Positions 50,567-61,255 of a DNA stretch of 64,000 nucleotides are shown here, piece after piece. The position numbers and the translations under genes were made by a program. The stretch covers positions 39,038 through 103,037 of the forward strand of contig JAKCOZ010000645.1 of the NCBI GenBank assembly GCA_022605955.1, in the 5' to 3' direction. The stretch is from Rallus limicola. Its lineage: Eukaryota; Chordata; Aves; Gruiformes; Rallidae. Position 1 is the first letter of the stretch. Every line of letters begins with the position of its first letter. A model generated the notes under the pieces. That model had not been told where the DNA came from. It did no database searches and saw only the letters and a list, made by a program, of their open reading frames with translations.

Positions 50567-53337
50567 GTGCTTTTCTCGGCCCTAGCAGACTGCACTTCAA
50601 AACATGCTAAACGTCCAGCAATAACTCCCAAAGTAAAGAAGCTAGGACTGAAAGGCATAGCTTGTCTGAAACCTCCTAACAGGACACACAAGCAGACCCT
50701 GTCACTTTGGCTCTCAGCCTTTTCCTTTGCCTGGAAAGAGGGAACATGCCTGGAACCTCCTACGGTGCTTTTCTCGGCCCTAGCAGACTGCAGTTCAAAA
50801 CATGCTAAACGTCCAGCAATAACTCCCAAAGTAAAGAAGCTAGGACTGAAAGGCATAGCTTGTCTGAAACCTCCTAACAGGACACACAAGCAGACCCTGT
50901 CACTTTGGCTCTCAGCCTTTTCCTTTGCCTGGAAAGAGGGAACATGCCTGGAACCTCCTACGGTGCTTTTCTCGGCCCTAGCAGACTGCAGTTCAAAACA
51001 TGCTAAATGTCCAGCAATAACTCCCAAAGTAAAGAAGCTAGGACTGAAAGGCATAGCTTGTCTGAAACCTCCTAACAGGACATACAAGCAGACCCTGTCA
51101 CTTTGGCTCTCAGCCTTTTCCTTTGCCTGGAAAGAGGGAACATGCCTGGAACCTCCTACGGTGCTTTTCTCGGCCCTAGCAGACTGCAGTTCAAAACATG
51201 CTAAACGTCCAGCAATAACTCCCAAAGTAAAGAAGCTAGGCATGAAAGGCATAGCTTGTCTGAAACCTCCTAACAGGACACACAAGCAGACCCTGTCACT
51301 TTGGCTCTCAGCCTTTTCCTTTGCCTGGAAAGAGGGAACATGCCTGGAACCTCCTACGGTGCTTTTCTCGGCCCTAGCAGACTGCAGTTCAAAACATGCT
51401 AAACGTCCAGCAATAACTCCCAAAGTAAAGAAGCTAGGACTGAAAGGCATAGCTTGTCTGAAACCTCCTAACAGGACACACAAGCAGACCCTGTCACTTT
51501 GGCTCTCAGCCTTTTCCTTTGCCTGGAAAGAGGGAACATGCCTGGAACCTCCTACGGTGCTTTTCTCGGCCCTAGCAGACTGCAGTTCAAAACATGCTAA
51601 ACGTCCAGCAATAACTCCCAAAGTAAAGAAGCTAGGACTGAAAGGCATAGCTTGTCTGAAACCTCCTAACAGGACACACAAGCAGACCCTGTCACTTTGG
51701 CTCTCAGCCTTTTCCTTTGCCTGGAAAGAAGGAACATACCTGCTACCTCCTACAGTGCTTTTCTCGGCCCTAGCAGACTGCAGTTCAAAACATGCTAAAC
51801 GTCCAGCAATAACTCCCAAAGTAAAGAAGCTAGGCATGAAAGGCATAGCTTGTCTGAAACCTCCTAACAGGACACACAAGCAGACCCTGTCACTTTGGCT
51901 CTCAGCCTTTTCCTTTGCCTGGAAAGAAGGAACATACCTGCTACCTCCTACAGTGCTTTTCTCGGCCCTAGCAGACTGCAGTTCAAAACATGCTAAACGT
52001 CCAGCAATAACTCCCAAAGTAAAGAAGCTAGGCATGAAAGGCATAGCTTGTCTGAAACCTCCTAACAGGACACACAAGCAGACCCTGTCACTTTGGCTCT
52101 CAGCCTTTTCCTTTGCCTGGAAAGAGGGAACATGCCTGGAACCTCCTACGGTGCTTTTCTCGGCCCTAGCAGACTGCAGTTCAAAACATGCTAAACGTCC
52201 AGCAATAACTCCCAAAGTAAAGAAGCTAGGACTGAAAGGCATAGCTTGTCTGAAACCTCCTAACAGGACACACAAGCAGACCCTGTCACTTTGGCTCTCA
52301 GCCTTTTCCTTTGCCTGGAAAGAAGGAACATACCTGCTACCTCCTACGGTGCTTTTCTCGGCCCTAGCAGACTGCAGTTCAAAACATGCTAAACGTCCAG
52401 CAATAACTCCCAAAGTAAAGAAGCTAGGACTGAAAGGCATAGCTTGTCTGAAACCTCCTAACAGGACACACAAGCAGACCCTGTCACTTTGGCTCTCAGC
52501 CTTTTCCTTTGCTGGAAAGAGGGAACATGCCTGGAACCTCCTACGGTGCTTTTCTCGGCCCTAGCAGACTGCAGTTCAAAACATGCTAAACGTCCAGCAA
52601 TAACTCCCAAAGTAAAGAAGCTAGGACTGAAAGGCATAGCTTGTCTGAAACTTCCTAACAGGACACACAAGCAGACCCTGTCACTTTGGCTCTCAGCCTT
52701 TTCCTTTGCATGGAAAGAGGGAACATGCCTGGAACCTCCTACGGTGCTTTTCTCGGCCCTAGCAGACTGCAGTTCAAAACATGCTAAACGTCCAGCAATA
52801 ACTCCCAAAGTAAAGAAGCTAGGACTGAAAGGCATAGCTTGTCTGAAACCTCCTAACAGGACACACAAGCAGACCCTGTCACTTTGGCTCTCAGCCTTTT
52901 CCTTTGCCTGGAAAGAGGGAACATGCCTGGAACCTCCTACGGTGCTTTTCTCGGCCCTAGCAGACTGCAGTTCAAAACATGCTAAACGTCCAGCAATAAC
53001 TCCCAAAGTAAAGAAGCTAGGACTGAAAGGCATAGCTTGTCTGAAACCTCCTAACAGGACACACAAGCAGACCCTGTCACTTTGGCTCTCAGCCTTTTCC
53101 TTTGCCTGGAAAGAAGGAACATACCTGCTACCTCCTACGGTGCTTTTCTCGGCCCTAGCAGACTGCAGTTCAAAACATGCTAAACGTCCAGCAATAACTC
53201 CCAAAGTAAAGAAGCTAGGACTGAAAGGCATAGCTTGTCTGAAACCTCCTAACAGGACACACAAGCAGACCCTGTCACTTTGGCTCTCAGCCTTTTCCTT
53301 TGCCTGGAAAGAGGGAACATGCCTGGAACCTCCTACG
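49181..53337 (+). repeat. 21-monomer block, copy 1
   Basis: Monomers 249-269. Ordered markers are ccaaagaaaag near 49242, ctgcacttc at 50591, a unit with aaatgtcc plus acatacaag near 51005-51080, a 1-bp deletion tttgctgg at 52509-52515, and gaaacttcc near 52648. All recur at 55912-60068, 34 monomers later. Confidence 0.92.
52349..52545 (+). repeat. 197-bp monomer with 1-bp deletion
   Basis: tttgcctgg reads tttgctgg near 52510, and the next unit has gaaacttcctaac near 52648. The pair recurs at 59242/59379 and 62210/62348. The linked deletion and substitution form a reliable marker of common descent. Confidence 0.92.
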
Positions 53338-53931
53338 GTGCTTTTCTCGGCCCTAGCAGACTGCAGTTCAAAACATGCTAAACGTCCAGCAATAACTCCC
53401 AAAGTAAAGAAGCTAGGACTGAAAGGCATAGCTTGTCTGAAACCTCCTAACAGGACACACAAGCAGACCCTGTCACTTTGGCTCTCAGCCTTTTCCTTTG
53501 CCTGGAAAGAGGGAACATGCCTGGAACCTCCTACGGTGCTTTTCTCGGCCCTAGCAGACTGCAGTTCAAAACATGCTAAACGTCCAGCAATAACTCCCAA
53601 AGTAAAGAAGCTAGGACTGAAAGGCATAGCTTGTCTGAAACCTCCTAACAGGACACACAAGCAGACCCTGTCACTTTGGCTCTCAGCCTTTTCCTTTGCC
53701 TGGAAAGAAGGAACATACCTGCTACCTCCTACAGTGCTTTTCTCGGCCCTAGCAGACTGCAGTTCAAAACATGCTAAACGTCCAGCAATAACTCCCAAAG
53801 TAAAGAAGCTAGGACTGAAAGGCATAGCTTGTCTGAAACCTCCTAACAGGACACACAAGCAGACCCTGTCACTTTGGCTCTCAGCCTTTTCCTTTGCCTG
53901 GAAAGAGGGAACATGCCTGGAACCTCCTACG

Positions 53932-56900
53932 GTGCTTTTCTCGGCCCTAGCAGACTGCAGTTCAAAACATGCTAAACGTCCAGCAATAACTCCCAAAGTA
54001 AAGAAGCTAGGACTGAAAGGCATAGCTTGTCTGAAACCTCCTAACAGGACACACAAGCAGACCCTGTCACTTTGGCTCTCAGCCTTTTCCTTTGCCTGGA
54101 AAGAAGGAACATACCTGCTACCTCCTACAGTGCTTTTCTCGGCCCTAGCAGACTGCAGTTCAAAACATGCTAAACGTCCAGCAATAACTCCCAAAGAAAA
54201 GAAGCTAGGACTGAAAGGCATAGCTTGTCTGAAACCTCCTAACAGGACACACAAGCAGACCCTGTCACTTTGGCTCTCAGCCTTTTCCTTTGCCTGGAAA
54301 GAGGGAACATGCCTGGAACCTCCTACGGTGCTTTTCTCGGCCCTAGCAGACTGCAGTTCAAAACATGCTAAACGTCCAGCAATAACTCCCAAAGTAAAGA
54401 AGCTAGGACTGAAAGGCATAGCTTGTCTGAAACCTCCTAACAGGACACACAAGCAGACCCTGTCACTTTGGCTCTCAGCCTTTTCCTTTGCCTGGAAAGA
54501 GGGAACATGCCTGGAACCTCCTACGGTGCTTTTCTCGGCCCTAGCAGACTGCAGTTCAAAACATGCTAAACGTCCAGCAATAACTCCCAAAGTAAAGAAG
54601 CTAGGACTGAAAGGCATAGCTTGTCTGAAACCTCCTAACAGGACACACAAGCAGACCCTGTCACTTTGGCTCTCAGCCTTTTCCTTTGCCTGGAAAGAAG
54701 GAACATGCCTGGAACCTCCTACGGTGCTTTTCTCGGCCCTAGCAGACTGCAGTTCAAAACATGCTAAACGTCCAGCAATAACTCCCAAAGTAAAGAAGCT
54801 AGGACTGAAAGGCATAGCTTGTCTGAAACCTCCTAACAGGACACACAAGCAGACCCTGTCACTTTGGCTCTCAGCCTTTTCCTTTGCCTGGAAAGAGGGA
54901 ACATGCCTGGAACCTCCTACGGTGCTTTTCTCGGCCCTAGCAGACTGCAGTTCAAAACATGCTAAACGTCCAGCAATAACTCCCAAAGTAAAGAAGCTAG
55001 GACTGAAAGGCATAGCTTGTCTGAAACCTCCTAACAGGACACACAAGCAGACCCTGTCACTTTGGCTCTCAGCCTTTTCCTTTGCCTGGAAAGAGGGAAC
55101 ATGCCTGGAACCTCCTACGGTGCTTTTCTCGGCCCTAGCAGACTGCAGTTCAAAACATGCTAAACGTCCAGCAATAACTCCCAAAGTAAAGAAGCTAGGA
55201 CTGAAAGGCATAGCTTGTCTGAAACCTCCTAACAGGACACACAAGCAGACCCTGTCACTTTGGCTCTCAGCCTTTTCCTTTGCCTGGAAAGAGGGAACAT
55301 GCCTGGAACCTCCTACGGTGCTTTTCTCGTCCCTAGCAGACTGCAGTTCAAAACATGCTAAACGTCCAGCAATAACTCCCAAAGTAAAGAAGCTAGGACT
55401 GAAAGGCATAGCTTGTCTGAAACCTCCTAACAGGACACACAAGCAGACCCTGTCACTTTGGCTCTCAGCCTTTTCCTTTGCCTGGAAAGAAGGAACATAC
55501 CTGCTACCTCCTACAGTGCTTTTCTCGGCCCTAGCAGACTGCACTTCAAAACATGCTAAACGTCCAGCAATAACTCCCAAAGTAAAGAAGCTAGGACTGA
55601 AAGGCATAGCTTGTCTGAAACCTCCTAACAGGACACACAAGCAGACCCTGTCACTTTGGCTCTCAGCCTTTTCCTTTGCCTGGAAAGAGGGAACATGCCT
55701 GGAACCTCCTACGGTGCTTTTCTCGGCCCTAGCAGACTGCAGTTCAAAACATGCTAAACGTCCAGCAATAACTCCCAAAGTAAAGAAGCTAGGACTGAAA
55801 GGCATAGCTTGTCTGAAACCTCCTAACAGGACACACAAGCAGACCCTGTCACTTTGGCTCTCAGCCTTTTCCTTTGCCTGGAAAGAAGGAACATACCTGC
55901 TACCTCCTACAGTGCTTTTCTCGGCCCTAGCAGACTGCAGTTCAAAACATGCTAAACGTCCAGCAATAACTCCCAAAGAAAAGAAGCTAGGACTGAAAGG
56001 CATAGCTTGTCTGAAACCTCCTAACAGGACACACAAGCAGACCCTGTCACTTTGGCTCTCAGCCTTTTCCTTTGCCTGGAAAGAGGGAACATGCCTGGAA
56101 CCTCCTACGGTGCTTTTCTCGGCCCTAGCAGACTGCAGTTCAAAACATGCTAAACGTCCAGCAATAACTCCCAAAGTAAAGAAGCTAGGACTGAAAGGCA
56201 TAGCTTGTCTGAAACCTCCTAACAGGACACACAAGCAGACCCTGTCACTTTGGCTCTCAGCCTTTTCCTTTGCCTGGAAAGAGGGAACATGCCTGGAACC
56301 TCCTACGGTGCTTTTCTCGGCCCTAGCAGACTGCAGTTCAAAACATGCTAAACGTCCAGCAATAACTCCCAAAGTAAAGAAGCTAGGACTGAAAGGCATA
56401 GCTTGTCTGAAACCTCCTAACAGGACACACAAGCAGACCCTGTCACTTTGGCTCTCAGCCTTTTCCTTTGCCTGGAAAGAAGGAACATGCCTGGAACCTC
56501 CTACGGTGCTTTTCTCGGCCCTAGCAGACTGCAGTTCAAAACATGCTAAACGTCCAGCAATAACTCCCAAAGTAAAGAAGCTAGGACTGAAAGGCATAGC
56601 TTGTCTGAAACCTCCTAACAGGACACACAAGCAGACCCTGTCACTTTGGCTCTCAGCCTTTTCCTTTGCCTGGAAAGAGGGAACATGCCTGGAACCTCCT
56701 ACGGTGCTTTTCTCGGCCCTAGCAGACTGCAGTTCAAAACATGCTAAACGTCCAGCAATAACTCCCAAAGTAAAGAAGCTAGGACTGAAAGGCATAGCTT
56801 GTCTGAAACCTCCTAACAGGACACACAAGCAGACCCTGTCACTTTGGCTCTCAGCCTTTTCCTTTGCCTGGAAAGAGGGAACATGCCTGGAACCTCCTAC

Positions 56901-57495
56901 GGTGCTTTTCTCGGCCCTAGCAGACTGCAGTTCAAAACATGCTAAACGTCCAGCAATAACTCCCAAAGTAAAGAAGCTAGGACTGAAAGGCATAGCTTGT
57001 CTGAAACCTCCTAACAGGACACACAAGCAGACCCTGTCACTTTGGCTCTCAGCCTTTTCCTTTGCCTGGAAAGAGGGAACATGCCTGGAACCTCCTACGG
57101 TGCTTTTCTCGGCCCTAGCAGACTGCAGTTCAAAACATGCTAAACGTCCAGCAATAACTCCCAAAGTAAAGAAGCTAGGACTGAAAGGCATAGCTTGTCT
57201 GAAACCTCCTAACAGGACACACAAGCAGACCCTGTCACTTTGGCTCTCAGCCTTTTCCTTTGCCTGGAAAGAAGGAACATACCTGCTACCTCCTACAGTG
57301 CTTTTCTCGGCCCTAGCAGACTGCACTTCAAAACATGCTAAACGTCCAGCAATAACTCCCAAAGTAAAGAAGCTAGGACTGAAAGGCATAGCTTGTCTGA
57401 AACCTCCTAACAGGACACACAAGCAGACCCTGTCACTTTGGCTCTCAGCCTTTTCCTTTGCCTGGAAAGAGGGAACATGCCTGGAACCTCCTACG
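53932..57495 (+). repeat. nine-monomer HOR (1782 bp), two tandem copies
   Basis: Monomers 273-281 and 282-290. Each has a Y unit, a ccaaagaaaag unit (g at 54196 and 55978), five C units, a Y unit and a ctgcacttc unit (55540 and 57322). The first copy carries ctcgtccctag near 55327; the second lacks it. The related stretch at 49181-50700 has the same order, offset 25 monomers minus one base. Confidence 0.9.
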
Positions 57496-60068
57496 GTGCT
57501 TTTCTCGGCCCTAGCAGACTGCAGTTCAAAACATGCTAAACGTCCAGCAATAACTCCCAAAGTAAAGAAGCTAGGACTGAAAGGCATTGCTTGTCTGAAA
57601 CCTCCTAACAGGACACACAAGCAGACCCTGTCACTTTGGCTCTCAGCCTTTTCCTTTGCCTGGAAAGAGGGAACATGCCTGGAACCTCCTACGGTGCTTT
57701 TCTCGGCCCTAGCAGACTGCAGTTCAAAACATGCTAAATGTCCAGCAATAACTCCCAAAGTAAAGAAGCTAGGACTGAAAGGCATAGCTTGTCTGAAACC
57801 TCCTAACAGGACATACAAGCAGACCCTGTCACTTTGGCTCTCAGCCTTTTCCTTTGCCTGGAAAGAGGGAACATGCCTGGAACCTCCTACGGTGCTTTTC
57901 TCGGCCCTAGCAGACTGCAGTTCAAAACATGCTAAACGTCCAGCAATAACTCCCAAAGTAAAGAAGCTAGGCATGAAAGGCATAGCTTGTCTGAAACCTC
58001 CTAACAGGACACACAAGCAGACCCTGTCACTTTGGCTCTCAGCCTTTTCCTTTGCCTGGAAAGAGGGAACATGCCTGGAACCTCCTACGGTGCTTTTCTC
58101 GGCCCTAGCAGACTGCAGTTCAAAACATGCTAAACGTCCAGCAATAACTCCCAAAGTAAAGAAGCTAGGACTGAAAGGCATAGCTTGTCTGAAACCTCCT
58201 AACAGGACACACAAGCAGACCCTGTCACTTTGGCTCTCAGCCTTTTCCTTTGCCTGGAAAGAGGGAACATGCCTGGAACCTCCTACGGTGCTTTTCTCGG
58301 CCCTAGCAGACTGCAGTTCAAAACATGCTAAACGTCCAGCAATAACTCCCAAAGTAAAGAAGCTAGGACTGAAAGGCATAGCTTGTCTGAAACCTCCTAA
58401 CAGGACACACAAGCAGACCCTGTCACTTTGGCTCTCAGCCTTTTCCTTTGCCTGGAAAGAAGGAACATACCTGCTACCTCCTACAGTGCTTTTCTCGGCC
58501 CTAGCAGACTGCAGTTCAAAACATGCTAAACGTCCAGCAATAACTCCCAAAGTAAAGAAGCTAGGCATGAAAGGCATAGCTTGTCTGAAACCTCCTAACA
58601 GGACACACAAGCAGACCCTGTCACTTTGGCTCTCAGCCTTTTCCTTTGCCTGGAAAGAAGGAACATACCTGCTACCTCCTACAGTGCTTTTCTCGGCCCT
58701 AGCAGACTGCAGTTCAAAACATGCTAAACGTCCAGCAATAACTCCCAAAGTAAAGAAGCTAGGACTGAAAGGCATAGCTTGTCTGAAACCTCCTAACAGG
58801 ACACACAAGCAGACCCTGTCACTTTGGCTCTCAGCCTTTTCCTTTGCCTGGAAAGAGGGAACATGCCTGGAACCTCCTACGGTGCTTTTCTCGGCCCTAG
58901 CAGACTGCAGTTCAAAACATGCTAAACGTCCAGCAATAACTCCCAAAGTAAAGAAGCTAGGACTGAAAGGCATAGCTTGTCTGAAACCTCCTAACAGGAC
59001 ACACAAGCAGACCCTGTCACTTTGGCTCTCAGCCTTTTCCTTTGCCTGGAAAGAAGGAACATACCTGCTACCTCCTACGGTGCTTTTCTCGGCCCTAGCA
59101 GACTGCAGTTCAAAACATGCTAAACGTCCAGCAATAACTCCCAAAGTAAAGAAGCTAGGACTGAAAGGCATAGCTTGTCTGAAACCTCCTAACAGGACAC
59201 ACAAGCAGACCCTGTCACTTTGGCTCTCAGCCTTTTCCTTTGCTGGAAAGAGGGAACATGCCTGGAACCTCCTACGGTGCTTTTCTCGGCCCTAGCAGAC
59301 TGCAGTTCAAAACATGCTAAACGTCCAGCAATAACTCCCAAAGTAAAGAAGCTAGGACTGAAAGGCATAGCTTGTCTGAAACTTCCTAACAGGACACACA
59401 AGCAGACCCTGTCACTTTGGCTCTCAGCCTTTTCCTTTGCCTGGAAAGAGGGAACATGCCTGGAACCTCCTACGGTGCTTTTCTCGGCCCTAGCAGACTG
59501 CAGTTCAAAACATGCTAAACGTCCAGCAATAACTCCCAAAGTAAAGAAGCTAGGACTGAAAGGCATAGCTTGTCTGAAACCTCCTAACAGGACACACAAG
59601 CAGACCCTGTCACTTTGGCTCTCAGCCTTTTCCTTTGCCTGGAAAGAGGGAACATGCCTGGAACCTCCTACGGTGCTTTTCTCGGCCCTAGCAGACTGCA
59701 GTTCAAAACATGCTAAACGTCCAGCAATAACTCCCAAAGTAAAGAAGCTAGGACTGAAAGGCATAGCTTGTCTGAAACCTCCTAACAGGACACACAAGCA
59801 GACCCTGTCACTTTGGCTCTCAGCCTTTTCCTTTGCCTGGAAAGAAGGAACATACCTGCTACCTCCTACAGTGCTTTTCTCGGCCCTAGCAGACTGCAGT
59901 TCAAAACATGCTAAACGTCCAGCAATAACTCCCAAAGTAAAGAAGCTAGGACTGAAAGGCATAGCTTGTCTGAAACCTCCTAACAGGACACACAAGCAGA
60001 CCCTGTCACTTTGGCTCTCAGCCTTTTCCTTTGCCTGGAAAGAGGGAACATGCCTGGAACCTCCTACG
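55912..60068 (+). repeat. 21-monomer block, copy 2
   Basis: Monomers 283-303, offset 6731 bp (34 monomers minus the 1-bp deletion near 52511) from 49181-53337. It holds ccaaagaaaag near 55973, ctgcacttc at 57322, aaatgtcc plus acatacaag near 57736-57813, the tttgctgg deletion near 59240 and gaaacttcc near 59379. A private gcattgcttg near 57585 and one ggact/ggcat difference separate the copies. Confidence 0.92.
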
Positions 60069-61255
60069 GTGCTTTTCTCGGCCCTAGCAGACTGCAGTTC
60101 AAAACATGCTAAACGTCCAGCAATAACTCCCAAAGTAAAGAAGCTAGGCATGAAAGGCATAGCTTGTCTGAAACCTCCTAACAGGACACACAAGCAGACC
60201 CTGTCACTTTGGCTCTCAGCCTTTTCCTTTGCCTGGAAAGAGGGAACATGCCTGGAACCTCCTACGGTGCTTTTCTCGGCCCTAGCAGACTGCAGTTCAA
60301 AACATGCTAAACGTCCAGCAATAACTCCCAAAGTAAAGAAGCTAGGACTGAAAGGCATAGCTTGTCTGAAACCTCCTAACAGGACACACAAGCAGACCCT
60401 GTCACTTTGGCTCTCAGCCTTTTCCTTTGCCTGGAAAGAAGGAACATACCTGGAACCTCCTACGGTGCTTTTCTCGGCCCTAGCAGACTGCAGTTCAAAA
60501 CATGCTAAACGTCCAGCAATAACTCCCAAAGTAAAGAAGCTAGGCATGAAAGGCATAGCTTGTCTGAAACCTCCTAACAGGACACACAAGCAGACCCTGT
60601 CACTTTGGCTCTCAGCCTTTTCCTTTGCCTGGAAAGAGGGAACATGCCTGGAACCTCCTACGGTGCTTTTCTCGGCCCTAGCAGACTGCAGTTCAAAACA
60701 TGCTAAACGTCCAGCAATAACTCCCAAAGTAAAGAAGCTAGGACTGAAAGGCATAGCTTGTCTGAAACCTCCTAACAGGACACACAAGCAGACCCTGTCA
60801 CTTTGGCTCTCAGCCTTTTCCTTTGCCTGGAAAGAGGAACATACCTGCTACCTCCTACAGTGCTTTTCTCGGCCCTAGCAGACTGCAGTTCAAAACATGC
60901 TAAACGTCCAGCAATAACTCCCAAAGTAAAGAAGCTAGGACTGAAAGGCATAGCTTGTCTGAAACCTCCTAACAGGACACACAAGCAGACCCTGTCACTT
61001 TGGCTCTCAGCCTTTTCCTTTGCCTGGAAAGAGGGAACATGCCTGGAACCTCCTACGGTGCTTTTCTCGGCCCTAGCAGACTGCAGTTCAAAACATGCTA
61101 AACGTCCAGCAATAACTCCCAAAGTAAAGAAGCTAGGCCTGAAAGGCATAGCTTGTCTGAAACCTCCTAACAGGACACACAAGCAGACCCTGTCACTTTG
61201 GCTCTCAGCCTTTTCCTTTGCCTGGAAAGAGGGAACATGCCTGGAACCTCCTACG
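58288..61255 (+). repeat. fifteen-monomer HOR, copy 1
   Basis: Monomers 295-309. Markers in order are the tttgctgg deletion near 59241, gaaacttcc near 59379, and a chimeric end gaaggaacatacctggaacc near 60438. A further 1-bp deletion (ggaaagaggaacatacc, one g missing) lies near 60835 in a Y-type end. The set recurs from 61256. Confidence 0.9.
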
